Source of the DNA: Selaginella moellendorffii
Taxonomy: Eukaryota; Streptophyta; Lycopodiopsida; Selaginellales; Selaginellaceae
DNA length: 64,000 nucleotides
Assembly: GCF_000143415.4 (NCBI RefSeq)
Contig: NW_003314356.1
Coordinates: 652,966 to 716,965, forward strand
Direction of reading: 5' to 3'
Made by a program: the position numbers and the translations under genes. The notes beneath the pieces were generated by a model. It was not told the origin of the DNA and searched no databases. It worked only from the letters and a program-made list of their open reading frames with translations. Each line of letters starts with the position of its first letter. Position 1 is the first letter of the stretch. Of this stretch, positions 44,049-56,162 are shown piece after piece.

Positions 44049-44440
44049 AATCCATGATATTAGTCGGATAGCTGAATTTATGAATTTAAGTCATGTCAAT
44101 ATGTCAATAGAAGTATTATTGACTTTCATTGACTGAGTTGACTCTTTCTCTCATTCTTTCATCCCAGACAATATTCCACGCCCTCCCGCAGCAACTCACA
44201 GTATCATCAGTATCCAGGGTATCTGCTGTGTCGTCGTCCCGCTCCTGGCGTTCCGGGCCCTATCGGCTGAGGCACCCCACTGATACTGCTTCACGACGTG
44301 CTGATACCAGGAGCCACCACTCCCTCGCGTTCACCGCCGCCACGCCGACACCACCATTTCCGCTCGCCTCCACAGCCAACCATGCACGACCAAGGTTTTG
44401 ACGACAAGGCCAAGGTGAGTCGATAGGACAAGGCAGAGGC
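44049..44440. other. 5' flank of the PPR gene, no gene recognised
   Basis: Contains TTGACT/TGACTT repeats (44070-44150) and a low-complexity Pro/Thr-coding stretch on the plus strand that I do not accept as a gene. Confidence 0.3.
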
Positions 44441-45060
44441 AGTGATGACGATCTCCAATTGGCTCGCACAAGCTGCCAGCACGATGACTGGAGAAGAATG
44501 GTGCAAAACCTTTGGAAGCAGCCGTGTCCCCCTAGATCTGTCCCGCTGCAAGGTAGAGCCTTCCAAGGCTTCCCAGATCTACTCATTCATTCCCCCGGAG
44601 GAACCCGGGAGCACTATTGCTCAAAGTGGACGTCCCAGGAAACATCGATTCAGAGGACTTTGCCAAATTCCTAATCACCCAATTTCACTGCACAAAATTC
44701 CAGATGCAACTGGCAGGACATTTCTGGTGTGCTTCTGGTACGAAAGTGACCTGCTCGTTTCACAAGGGTCGAGAAAAGTTAAAGGATCGCACCAAGGGAG
44801 ACTTCTTCCCAATTCGCCTCCAAGAGTCCGCCCGCTCCAAAGATGGTGATACGGAACTGGTGGATGCGGAAACCACTCGCGAGATAATGGCGGAGAGTAA
44901 CGTGCGGAGTGGCAACTATACAAGCTCCACTCGTGAAACCTCTTACTATCTAACCTCAACGTTCCAAACGACGAAGATGATGCCACCGCATTCAAACGAG
45001 AACTACAACGAAGTGGAGCCACGCAAACGAACCTATTCTAAACAACGCAAGTTTCTTTTA
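44440..45060 (+). pseudogene. Probable retroelement gag/ORF1 relic
   Basis: Two overlapping plus-strand frames read as one broken protein: MTGEEWCKTFGSSRVPLDLS, then in another frame LKVDVPGNIDSEDFAKFLIT and QFHCTKFQMQLAGHFWCASG, with a basic KGREKLKDRTKG. The sequence looks coding but shifted. I take it, with low certainty, as a LINE ORF1/gag-like relic because endonuclease remains lie on the same strand at 47.5 kb. Confidence 0.3.
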
Positions 45061-45079
45061 CTACCTAGGTATATTTCTT

Positions 45080-45866
45080 TTTATTGGCAATGGCTGTGGA
45101 GACTATGAAGGATGTGTGGTGTATGAAGTATGGGGTGAGCATGTTACTTCGATGCTGGCAACACTCGCTACTTTCCAGCGGCATAAATCCGAATGCTCGA
45201 GGAGCTGGGTAAGCATTTCGATCGCTCCGAGACACACCCTTTTACAATGTGTGTGAATCTAGACGACGAGCAAAGCCGGCCAATGAACATTCTGGATGTG
45301 GGCTGTGGATTTGGAGGAACATCTCGGTACGATAGGTTTCACAGGAGGCTCCCAGAGGCGCAACCGTTAATTGAAATTTGGCCACTAAAACGCGCTGATT
45401 AAGATTTTGCTGGGACGGGAGAGGGAGTAATGAAAGCGCTGCCCCGTCACTGCCAAGTAAGCGGAGAGAGAGTGAATCAGGATAGCATATCTTCTTCCAC
45501 CTTGGTGCCAGACATTTATATAACAATCGATACAGGTCTGTGTTGTAATTTCAGAGTTTACTGTGTGCCAGAAGGTACAAGTGGAAGATTGAACATGGCA
45601 CATGCTTCCGTTTTAAGGCCTTCTCACTGTAGAGATCTTTACCTTGAGAGGTGCATTCAAGATTTTAACATCAGGTAATAGAAAACTTTTCCAAGAGTAA
45701 ACAAAATGGACACATCTTCGTACAAGTATATCCTTGGCATATCACTTCTCGTACATGGACAAAGGATTCAAGACTGGCGTTTTCAAGTATGCTGTGGTCA
45801 TGGCAGCAGGAGACTTGTCTCCTTCGATCACTTTAATCATCAATAATGTTCATGATTTCTTACAGT
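45080..45866 (+). pseudogene. Broken tandem copy of the methyltransferase gene
   Basis: Pieces match the intact gene downstream in order: a YEGCVVYEVWGEH start (45110), DDEQSRPMNILDVGCGFGGT (about 45258-45320), then remains of exons 6 and 7 including MDKGFKTG (about 45755-45790). The middle (motifs after the SAM loop) is absent, and frames do not join. It ends about 70 bp before the intact copy. Confidence 0.8.
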
Positions 45867-45933
45867 AAGAAGGAATTTTAAGTCCTAGCTGAGCAGCGGC
45901 TGTTCAGTAAGCGCCAGCGTCTTTGTTCCTGCA

Positions 45934-47141
45934 ATGGCCGGCGAGATCGAAGAGTTTTATGACGAGGGATGCGTGGTGTATGAGGCCCTGTGGGGTGAGC
46001 ATATGCACTCGGGCTACTTTGAGGCGGGCAAGCCTGGGGACTTTCGAGTGGCACAAGTCCGAATGATCGAGGAGGTCCTCTCTTGGGCCGGAGTACCAAG
46101 TAAGCTTTTGGTCATGGTATCCCTCTCTATTCTATTACAATCTCCTAGATGATGAGCAAAGCCGTCCTCGAGACATACTGGACGTGGGCTGCGGTTTTGG
46201 GGGAACTTCTCGATATCTGTTCAAGAAGTACTCGGCAAATGTGAAAGGAATAGCACTGAGCGATTACGAGATCGCCAGAGCCAAAGCCATCGCGAGGGCG
46301 GAAGGAGTTTCAGACAAGGTAGATTCCACTCGGTTGTTTGGGGCGGTTTCTAACACTTAAGAACAGGTGACATTCCAAGTAGCAAATGCACTGAATCAAC
46401 CGTTCGAAGACGGCCAGTTTGATCTCGTCTGGTGCATGGAATGCGCAGTGCACATTGAGGACAAACTCAAGGTAGAAGAATTCATAATATTTTCATCTGA
46501 GTTTGTTTAAATTCCCGCACGCGATTGCAGCTTATGCAAGAGATGGCACGCGTGACCAAGCCCGGAGGTCGGGTGGTGCTTGTGAGCTGGTGCCACAGAG
46601 AACTGAAGCCTGGAGAAACTTCACTCAAGAAGCATGAGCAAGTAAGCGAAGTTCCTAGATATTTCTTGATCTCTTAAGAAGATTGTCATAACATATGGCT
46701 GCAGGCGCTCTTGGATAAGATCTGTGCTGCTTACTTCTTTCCACCCTGGTGCGCCACTTCTGAGTACGAAACATTAGCACGCAATGCGGGCTTGCAAGTA
46801 AGAGTTCGGTTTCTTCAAAGTTTCTCGACTCTATGGCTGATCTTATGTATTATCTTATCTGTAGGAAGTAAAGGTGGAAGATTGGACTCGACACATGCTT
46901 CCATTCTGGGGAATGCTCACGGGCCAGCTCTTTACATTGGGAGGTGCATTCAAGCTCGTGACATCAGGTACGTAAAGATCTTGTTACGCAACTTTGGTTT
47001 CTTGTTTTTATTTCTTGCTTTCCAGGATGGGCACATATGCGGACAAGTCTGTCATTGGCTTATCACTTCTTCTACATGGACAAAGGATTCAAGAATGGCA
47101 CCTTCAAGTATGCCGTGGTGATGGGAAAGAAAGAGCTGTGA
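45934..47141 (+). CDS. Gamma-tocopherol-methyltransferase-like SAM methyltransferase
   Basis: Class I SAM-dependent methyltransferase of the VTE4-like group, which includes tocopherol C-methyltransferases and related indole-alkaloid N-methyltransferases. Seven exons (45934-46099, 46149-46318, 46367-46471, 46531-46641, 46705-46797, 46865-46967, 47026-47141) join in phase to 287 residues. Motifs: YDEGCVVYEALWGEHMHSGY, RDILDVGCGFGGTSRYL (motif I), FDLVWCMECAVHIEDK, MARVTKPGGRVVLVSWCHRE, and KVEDWTRHMLPFW near the end; last residues AVVMGKKEL. There is no N-terminal extension, so no plastid transit peptide; a cytosolic role is more likely than the plastid vitamin E step. The substrate cannot be told from sequence. 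A broken tandem copy lies just upstream. Confidence 0.9.
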
Positions 47142-47499
47142 TCATAAGGGAGCATTGGATTCCATAAGCATTCGTCTGCTCTGTTTTTCTTTAAATTCCT
47201 GGTATTTAATATTATAAACACAACCAGCCTGCCCATCTTACAATCTGCTCGACCACCCATCTCCAGACTACACCGACGAGAGAGATGACCAATCAGGCAC
47301 CATCTCGCGAGTCACCAAGAACGCCACGACACAAATCTCAAGCAGAAAGGAAGGTCCCAATAGACGCTAGGCGGCGAAAACATGGAACAAGATGCTTAGA
47401 GTTAGAGCGTGTTCTTTTCATTTGCATTTGTGGACTTTCTCCTTGTTCTTTCTTCTATCAGAAATCCACTACCACTTAAAATTCTGTCCCATCTCGCGC

Positions 47500-47920
47500 T
47501 CAATGATTATGCTTAAAGCGGACACCATAATGGACTCTCTAGGGCTCACTGCTAGCATGGAACGACCGCGTCTAAGCATCTTGTTCTGGAATGCAACAGG
47601 ATTCCCGACTCACTCCGGTCTCGGGTTTTTATATGTATCAGATGCACGAGACTGCCACAATACCAAGGTTCCGTGGCACAAGGAAGAGGATCCGCAAGGG
47701 AGGGGGGGATGTGGTAATATACTCAAGGGACACTACTCTACCAGATGCACAGCTCCTCTGCCGAGACGTGAATAATCACTTCTTGGCCATACGACTCAAG
47801 GCCAATGCCTCGGCTCCCACCATGATCTTTGCCTGTTACTTCCCTCTGACATGGTCGATTGTGTTGATTGTTATTTTCGTATTAAATGATGTACGGATGG
47901 TACATGTTATCATATTTTAA
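47500..47920 (+). pseudogene. LINE endonuclease-domain fragment
   Basis: The reading RLSILFWNATGF gives the first APE-type endonuclease motif of non-LTR elements. In a shifted frame follow GGGDVVIYSRDT, CRDVNNHFLAIRLKANASA and MIFACYFP, the next conserved blocks. Two frames and no reverse transcriptase downstream: a 5' fragment only. It abuts the 3' end of the gene ending at 47910. Confidence 0.6.
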
Positions 47921-50036
47921 CCTTGTCATGTAGAAAGGGTGCAAGTATTTCGATGAATTCAGCCTTCTTCAATTTTTTGTGAACCGCTGGATCCATCCCG
48001 TAATCCTTCGCAATTGTCTCCAACTTCTCCCTTGTTGAATAGTCAAGGATTTCCTCCAAGAGTGACTTGGGAACTGATACAGTGGTTGCTACTGCTGCTC
48101 CTGTGGCGGGTGCCAAAGGCTCTCGCATCCTTGTGAGTTGCTCGAGCTTTTCCCTGAGGCTGTCCTGGAACGTGTGGCGAAAAGCATCCTGAAACGTGAC
48201 TGTATGAACTGTGTGTCCAGCCATGCCGTAGTATTTCCCACTTGGAAGACGCTTAATCACTGGATCCACGGAGACCGGGGCGGACTGGTTCAAGCAGACA
48301 AATGTAAAATGCAACGTCCAGTCGTCCTTGGGCTCCCATGCCGATGACTTCTCCTCAAAAGCTATCCATTTCTCCACCACTCCAAGATTCATGAACTCCC
48401 CAACACTGCGCCTGTGGGATTTGTCATTCGTTGTAGCCTGTAGAGCAAAGAAATGCAGCCTGCCCTGTGAATCCCTGAACGCAAGAGCCCCGTCAACAGC
48501 ATGCAAGTTCCACTGAAACGGAAGGAAGAAAATTCCATCCACCACCTTGTTCTGAATGTCGCCAATCCAAGCTGCATAGTTCGGAGGAGAAGAAAATGGC
48601 AAGACTCTGATGTTGCCTTGGATATGGATGTCGTCTACAACCATACCACCACAGTGCGTGAGCGCTTCCGAGAACAAATGTTCACATAGCCAGCCCATCT
48701 CGTTCCAGTTGATACCCGTGGGATTCCTCAGCAGATAGTCGCAATATGGAACCCATGCACCACCATTGAAACTGCCTCGTTCGGCTTCCCTGAAACCTTC
48801 GATGTGCAACCTCTTGACATACGGAGTGCAGTAGTCCTTCACGCGCCGCTGGCTGTCCAGTAGCACATATCTCCTATCCGCTTGCATCATTTGGCTCAAG
48901 TTATAAACTCCGCTTAAACTGCACCGACGCACCACGCTTGCACAGTCACTGGCAATGGTTGACAAAGAACTTGAACACATGAACAGCTGTAGAACCGCAT
49001 CCCAGTCCTCTCGGTCTCGGAGACACTCAAGGGTCTCTGAATTATCTGGAGGTTTCACCGCATCCGGAAAGCCACCTAATTTTCTTTTCCTCGTCGGTTG
49101 CGGATTGATACGAGCAGCGTAGTTTCTGCATGCTTCGTCCAGAGTGGAAAGGAAGAGCGGATGGTTGCCCCCGTAGATATCAACTTCTTCTTTCCACTCG
49201 GGACAGAGGTTGCCAAGGACGGACTGATCCATAAAGGCTTTATAAGAGGCCTACATACACAAAAGTTTAGAGAACCACAGAAACTGTGAAACACAAGCAG
49301 AACTTACATCTTTGAACCCCAACGACATGTGGTACTGGCTTTGCTGCAGGGAGCTGTCACCAATGTCTGTTGCAGCTGGAGAGACACCGTATATGCAACA
49401 ACGTCCAAGCCTGACAACTCTACACAACAGTGCTTTCATTTGATTCCTGTGTTCCACATCACCTCTTTCTTCGCCGTTTGATCGCTTACTATCAAGCGAC
49501 TCTGCACGATCGATGACGAAATAGAAAACTTCCCCGCTGCGGTGCCGCCTGTCGGAAAGGAAATTACACACCTCCTGTACAGAAGTCAGCTGCGCAATCG
49601 TCCTGCACGCTGCCTCGTCCTCACAGTACGCAAATAACAGCGCGTTCCGCAGAGCTTCCATGTGATTGTAGAGCGCCCATTCCATGTCCCAAATGCAGAT
49701 GATCTTCTCGTTCTCCTCGCTCTGGTTAATGAGAGCGGCAGCTATCGCACGCAGTGTGCAGCTCTTGCCAATGCCTTTGGCTCCGGTCACGTAGATTGGC
49801 GCTCCCACTTCATGCATCTCCAATAGTTTCCTCACTGCTTCCTTGCCAATGAACTTGATCACCCCTCCTGGTCGCAAACCTACTGGACCTATGCCAGGAT
49901 AGGGGATTACCGTCACAGCATCGGGCTTCACCAAATCTTCACACTTGAATTCTGCCGACTTCAGGGTCTTGTATGCAACTCGGCCTTCCCCAAAAGTGAC
50001 GATCCCGACCACTGCCGCATCCGCCATTGTCGACAA
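47910..50036 (-). CDS. P-loop NTPase with nuclease-like tail, Crinkler/RHS type
   Basis: Two exons (50036-49308 and 49250-47910) give 689 residues. The N-terminal third is a P-loop NTPase: IYVTGAKGIGKSCTLRAIAA (Walker A), then EVFYFVIDRAESLDS (Walker B-like) and RCCIYGVSPAA. The C-terminal part has VVDGIFFLPFQWNLHAVDGA and LHFFALQATTNDKSHR, the D...(D/E)-x-Q layout of the degenerate nuclease fold found in retrotransposon-hot-spot and Crinkler proteins. The last 50 residues are a charged helix pair resembling a SAP/HeH-type module (ETIAKDYGMDPAVHKKLKKA). The domain likeness is my inference. The start could be the second Met, three residues in. Two broken NTPases of a related but distinct subfamily lie at 36.5 and 41.6 kb. 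Confidence 0.75.
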
Positions 50037-50099
50037 GGCAACCGTTAAAAAACTATATACTAACCTATAGCTAAAGAGCTTCTATAAATTTTCACCTGC

Positions 50100-51300
50100 T
50101 GGATCTATGGCTATGGCTGCCTAGTGAAGCCTTAACGATGGCAGGAAGCTCCACACCCAAATCGATCACGATGGCCACACCACCAACACATTCATCCCCA
50201 ATCTCCTACTGGAAATGTACGCCAGATGCGGCAGCCTCGAGGATGCGGTGTCGTGCTTGGCCGCCATAGCCGCCAAGAACGTCTTCTCCTGGAACAGCGC
50301 CATCGCGGCAATTGCCCCCCACGGGCATTTCGATGAGGCCGTGGATTGCTTCGCGGCGCTGATCCATGCGTATGGCGGTTGAGGCCGGATTGACGAGGCG
50401 AGATCGCTCTTGTGCCAAGAGCAGGAGATCGACAGCGATGTGTGGAATTCGCTCATGGCTGTGTGTTCTTGGAATGGGGAGGGGAGAAGGGGCTTGGAGA
50501 TTTTCTGGAGGATGCATCAGATGGGAGTGAGGCCGGATGGATTTAGCTTCAGCACAGCGATTGGCGCGTGCACGGCGATCGGCGTCTGGATCGAGAGAAT
50601 GAGATCCTCGCCCGAGATGCTTGCAAAGAGAGGGAAAATTCAAGAAGCCTGTAGCGTCTTCCAGCACGTGAGAATCGGACGTGAACTTATCTTGGGAACG
50701 CGACGATCGCGGCGCTAGCGCAGGGTAGCAGAATCGGTGCTGCGCTCCGGCTCTTCGAGATGAAGCGTCCAGATGCCGTTTCCTGGACGACGCCGTGAGG
50801 AGGAGGCATTCCAGCTCTTGTGCAGGATGGATTTGGAAGGTGTGAAGCCAGACAGAGTCACATTCGTCGCGATCGTGAATGCTTGCTCTGATTCCTTGAG
50901 TACCGTCCGGGAAATCCACTCCAGGATTGTTGGATCGGGCTTTTCATCCTTCTTGGAGATCAAGAACGCTCCTCGAGAAGATCGATCTGGCCTCCTGGAG
51001 ACCACCGCATTGGGAATATTTCGCAGCGGCCAGCACAGGGACGTGATCTCGTGGAGCTCCATGATAGAATCGTGCGCCCACCACGGCCGCGGCGAAGAAT
51101 CCCTCGCTCTCTTCCGCCGGATGCAGCAAGAAGGCGTCGATCCAAACGCTATCACCTTCTTGAGCATTCTCTCTGCGCGCCGGCAATCTGGATTCCTGGA
51201 CGGAGGAGGCGCTGGGTTGCGTGGGAGCGATGGAGGCGTCCTGGGCAAGAAGGCCGCCGCGCTTGCACCGTGGATCTTCTTGGAAGAGCTGGGCGGTTGA
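50100..51300 (+). pseudogene. Broken copy of the 38.4-40.1 kb PPR gene
   Basis: Starts at CTATGGCTATGGCTGCC, matching codons just after the start of the intact gene. It follows that gene at high identity through NIFSW-, LCQEQEIDSDVWNSLMAVCS-, GVRPDGFSFSTAIGACTAIG- and RMQQEGVDPNAITFLSILSA-encoding segments. Several deletions (for example near 50355, 50585 and 50985) and frame changes break it. The orientation is opposite to the intact copy, and the same downstream gene follows. Confidence 0.92.
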
Positions 51301-51426
51301 AAGAGGCCGAGAATCTCATCACCGCTGATGGGGAAGTGTCGTCCGGACGAAGCTGGAGCAGCAAGAAGGGTATTTAGCAAGAAGGGTTTAGCAAGAAGGG
51401 CTGGTTCAAGGGTTTAGCAAAGAAGA

Positions 51427-52698
51427 TGCAGGGAAAGGGAGATCTGGTTTTGTATGTGACAGTGAACACTGCAGAGTTGAGTAGAGAGTTTTGTGATGGG
51501 CTTGCCATGGAACATCATCTCTTCCCAGACGAGGTAATTGATGCAATCATTGATAGGGCAACGTTCTCGAGTGCATGGACGTTTTTCAAGCGCACGGCAT
51601 AATAGGATGGCAAGGAGGTTCCTCAAAGAAAAATTGCCATTGCAAGCTCTGGACACTCTGGATGAGACTTGTGATCAAGACACGTTTGAAGAGGTGCTTA
51701 GTTATCCCTATGACATCTTCGACTTGTCACTTGAACAGCTCATTGAAAAGATGGACATCACGAGGAAGAAAGGTTACAAATGTGGACCCAAGGTCCTTTT
51801 GAACGTGCTTACCTTGCTATCAAAGTGCAATCTGGGGAAGATGTACAGCAGTTATATGCAAAGTCTCTTCTTTGACATGATTCGGGAACACCCAATGTTA
51901 GTGGCAAAACAAGAGTTCAGCCAAGTTGTCCTGGATAATAACCTGGACAATTCCATGTTTATTAAGCAGTTGATTTGCAAGGAGGCATTCACATTAAATG
52001 GTATGGTGGATCCAGACCTATTGATCAGCACATGCGGTTGCAAAGTTGACAGATATGGCTGGAGAGAAACTCTCCATTTGTTGCTTGAGATGGTTGAACC
52101 AGAACGAGCATATCAATCAGCTTTGGATGCAGCCACAGGTGATGAAGTTGTATTCTCTATCATAAGAGAAGCCATGCATGCTAAAGTGATTGTGGATCCA
52201 ACTGAAGCACTACTATTTACTTGTAGCAGGGATATTTCAGCAAAAAAAGAGCTTTTAGCATCTGGCTTGAAGGCTGGTCTGCTCAAGTTAAACGATTACA
52301 TCATATCCCAGATGATTCCAATAATGGATGCCGAGGCTGTTATGTTGTTTGAGCTAGCATGCAAAGGTTCCTACCCTTTGCCTGAATCTCTACGAAGTGT
52401 GCTAGATATGCAGTGTAATATTGGAGTGACGTTGCTATTCGAGGCATGGTGCAACCTAGAGAAAGCTGATAAGGAGACGTGTCTCAAGCTGGCGGAGAGA
52501 CTAACAGCGGAAGTATTGCCAAGAGAAGCTCTGTTTATATTGAATACACACCTCAAATTTGACAAGTCACCCGAAGTAGCCGAAGCTGTGAAAGCAGCAA
52601 GTGAAATGGAAGCTACTGTAGCTAGTTTATTTGATGAAAGAAGGCACTATCCTTATTGTGTGGTGACAAAAAAATATGAAACGCTTCTTCCAATATAA
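51427..52698 (+). CDS. Uncharacterised protein (386-residue main frame)
   Basis: The main frame runs from ATG 51538 to 52698 (386 residues): helical, with LPLQALDTLDETCDQDTFEE, LLNVLTLLSKCNLGKMYSSY, FFDMIREHPMLVAKQEFSQV, PRERAYQSALDAATGDEVVF-like stretch and AERLTAEVLPREALFILNTH. I do not recognise the family. A second frame starting at ATG 51427 (LVLYVTVNTAELSREFCDGL, FPDEVIDAIIDRATFSSAWT) has coding character and runs to 51600, where it stops just as the main frame becomes convincing. Either one frameshift near 51590-51605 disables the full protein or the real start is 51538. Broken relatives lie at 37.2-38.4 and 40.2 kb. Confidence 0.6.
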
Positions 52699-53202
52699 AT
52701 TTTTATATTAGTTTAAAAATAATAAATATTTCTTTTACCTTTATACTCTTGAAAATAGCTTTTATAAAAAGTACACCAATAATAGTATCAACAAAATGCT
52801 TAAAGGTTCCACTATATATTGTATACAAGTAGAATGACAATCTATACCTCTAAATACCTATTGTCCAGGTACTCTTCTTCCACAGTTAACTTACAATTAC
52901 CAGATTTCACTTCATCAATTTGCCAGGTAATCTTTTGAGTTTTCTCTGTAAACTAATAGAACAAATGTCATTAACTTGATGATGGTGCTCTTGTCTTCTC
53001 TAGAGCAAGTCACTAATTGTTTTTCTCTCACACTAAAGCTTGAAAATTCTATCTTAAAATGAAATAACTAATTTTGTAAATAGGTTTACTAGTTCTAAGT
53101 TATTAAAAATTGATTACAAATAACTTAAATAATTTACTGTGCTGTGCAGCATATTTGATTTTTATGAATTCATAATATTTTAATAAATAAGGGGGTAGGG
53201 GG

Positions 53203-53236
<34 letters not shown>

Positions 53237-56162
53237 CATAATATACTAATTATAATTATATAGTATATGGATGATCTATTGAATTGAATTTAGTCTATTC
53301 ATTCATGTATATAAGCAGGGGTCTACACCTTAACATATTTATTCCCATATCCTGAATATTCACATTTGAGTTGAGGGGCAATGCAAATTATCTTTGGAAG
53401 GCAAATTTTTATATTAGTGATTTGCTTAGTGTTCAGGATTATGTTTTTGTTCTTATTCTTTTCTTCTCTTTTAGATTTAGATTTGTATTCTCTTTTCACT
53501 AGATTTAATATTGTATTTTTTCTTTAATTTTCATTGCATTCCCTTCTTCCACCATGTTATGTCATCATTGATTGAAGGGTATATCATTTGAGGTTATAAT
53601 GGATGTCATTATTGTCACATGGCAATGTTATTTTTACTACTATATCCTCTTTAGATTGATTTTTTGCTAATGTGAGGTATGATCTTATTAATGCTTCTCC
53701 AATCTTTGGTGTGTTTCCACTTTCAACTTATGTGAGGTATAATTACATGACTTCTATTCTTAGTGTTTTACCATCTTCTGTTAATATAATGTCAATTGGA
53801 GAAGCACAGATAATGCAATTCAATTCTTGGAGAGTATTTAAAGATTAAGCTTATAGGAAGACAATTATTCACAAGCTTGAGTGGATTCCCATTAACAAAA
53901 AATTTGATTATTTGAAGATAACTTTAGAGACAAATTAAAGATTTCATGAGGTAGGTGTCCATCTTTCAATTTGCCATCTAAAGCATTGGTAGAAAAAGCA
54001 GAAAGAGCTACACTATATGCTATGAATGCCAAAATCAACTAAGTATTATTAATTAATTACAACTACATTGTAAGCAACTACACCAATTATTACTCAAGGA
54101 GTATGTTATTCTACAATGAAGATGAGCTGTGCAATTTAGTTCTTGGATCTTATAGGAAGACGATGTTTACAAGTTTGAATAGATTTTTACTAATAAAGAA
54201 TTTAAAGTTTAATGATAACTTTGAAGATAAATAAAAATTTCATGGGGTAAATGTTTATCCTTGAATTTACCATCTAAATATTGGAACTACATTATATATT
54301 ATGAATACTATTATTAACTTAGTCTAATTAGTAAGTTGCAACCATATAGCATCAAGTAAGTGTAACAATTGCTACTTTATAGGTAAAGAAAGAGTATGTT
54401 GCTTTGCCATGAACATAAATTATGGATAATCCTTCAATCTGCCATTTAATCTTTCCTTTTTGCCTTTTACTTTTTCCCATTTTTTTTGTTATTTCCCGGA
54501 CTTTATTATTCTTAGGTTTTTAGTGTTTTTTTCCTCATTTGCAAAACTTTTTTTTATTGGTACATTAGTTTAGACTTCCAAGAGGTCATCCAACTCTGTA
54601 CTTCTCAAATCCAAATATCCTAAAACCTTTAACTAATTGAAAAAGGAGGTGTATTTTTATTTATGGGCCCTTTCCCTTTATATTTAAACTTTTATAAATT
54701 ATCTTTTAAGTCATTCTCTTTAATTATTTATAATTTATCATATTTCCTTACAAGTTCACACTCTTGTGAAAAGAAGTTAAAAGTTGCATTTCTTTTGACA
54801 ACCCTACTCTTTTAATACTTTATAAAATATAAGTTTTTAAAGTTTAACCTCCTAGGACATTCCCTTTAGTTATTTATAATCCATCATATTTTCTTACAAA
54901 TTCATGCCTTTCTAAATAGAAATTAAGAGTTATAATTATTTTGACAACCCCAATCTCTTAATACTCTATCCTTTGGGAACCCAAATGTAAGTTTTTTAAA
55001 TTTGGATTTCTTAAGAAATCACCCAATTTAGTACTACTTAAACCCAACGACATATAACATTAAAGATCCCAAATATAAACTTTTTAAGTTTGAATCTCGT
55101 GGTCACCCAACTTAGCATTACTTAAACCCAAAAATGTTTAACTTGAAATATCCCAAATATAAACTCTTAAGTTTAAACTTTATACCTAATACTAAAGACA
55201 TTTAACTTTAAGTATTCTAAGACCTTTAACTAATTAAACAGGGGGTGGTGCACTTTTATTTATAGGCTTTTTTTCTCTATTTAAATTTTTATGGATTGTT
55301 TCTTTAGTTATTCCTTTTGATTATTTACATTTTTAGTAAGTTATTTTTGAGAAAAATTAAATTTATTATATTATTATTAAATATTATTTTTAATTTGAAA
55401 AATGTAAGCTCATATATTTAGACTTCCTATGAAGTTACCTAGCTTAATACTACTCAAACTCAAGGATGTTTAACCTTAAATATCCTAAAACCCTTAACTA
55501 ATTGAAAAAAAGAATGCACTTTTATTTATGGGTCTTTTCTCTTTATATTTGAGCCATTATATTTAAACTCTAATGAATCATCTCTTAAATCATTCTTTTT
55601 AATTGTTTACACTATCACCTTTTATACCATCTACACTTAAATGCTTATTTTCAAGGTTCTAAGATGGATAGGAAGATGGGCAACCTCCTCTTCTTATTAG
55701 CATATTTGACAATGTCTTATAAGCTCTATTTCGTTAAAGTGGGAATTATCATTATCCCACTTGTAAAATAAGGTTTCCAAACTTTTATATAGTATATAAA
55801 TATAACAAAATTCAACTGCATTGAGGCACATGCCATTTTATTTTAAACAAGGAAATGTCTACTCAATCACTTTTCCTCCCCCTGCCACTGCTTCACCTCT
55901 CTCTTCTCCTTGTCATCGTCGTCCAATTTCTTTCCATCCTTTTAATATTGGCTCAGTTGCTCCGAGTCTAGGTAGAGCCCAAGTCCCCATTCAATCTTTA
56001 CTTTCCCCTTATTAATAAAACAACTTCGTAGACTTCCAATAACATGCTGTAACACTTCTAGTATAATGCAAATCCTCTCAAAGAATTGTCTTTTAATATT
56101 AATAAAATGGCATGGAACCCCATGCCATAATAAGTTACATTTTTAAATAAATACATGCCATC
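52699..56162. repeat. AT-rich gene-free block with several degenerate repeats
   Basis: No gene. 53240-53560 resembles the LTR and leader of the element at 15.7 kb (ATATAAGCAGGGGTCTACAC, then AGATTTAGATTTG). A block at 53800-54000 recurs with substitutions at 54110-54290. A TTAACTAATTGAAAAA-type block followed by TTTTATTTATGGG occurs three times (about 54625, 55220 and 55495). Together these suggest layered old retroelement debris. Confidence 0.6.
53201..53236. repeat. GA microsatellite
   Basis: A (GA)n tract with one interruption (GAGAAGAG), preceded by a G-rich run. Confidence 0.95.

Noticed and set aside
50206-51380. Minus-strand frames over the broken PPR copy
   Set aside because: Antisense of PPR-derived sequence; the same shadows exist over the intact copy.
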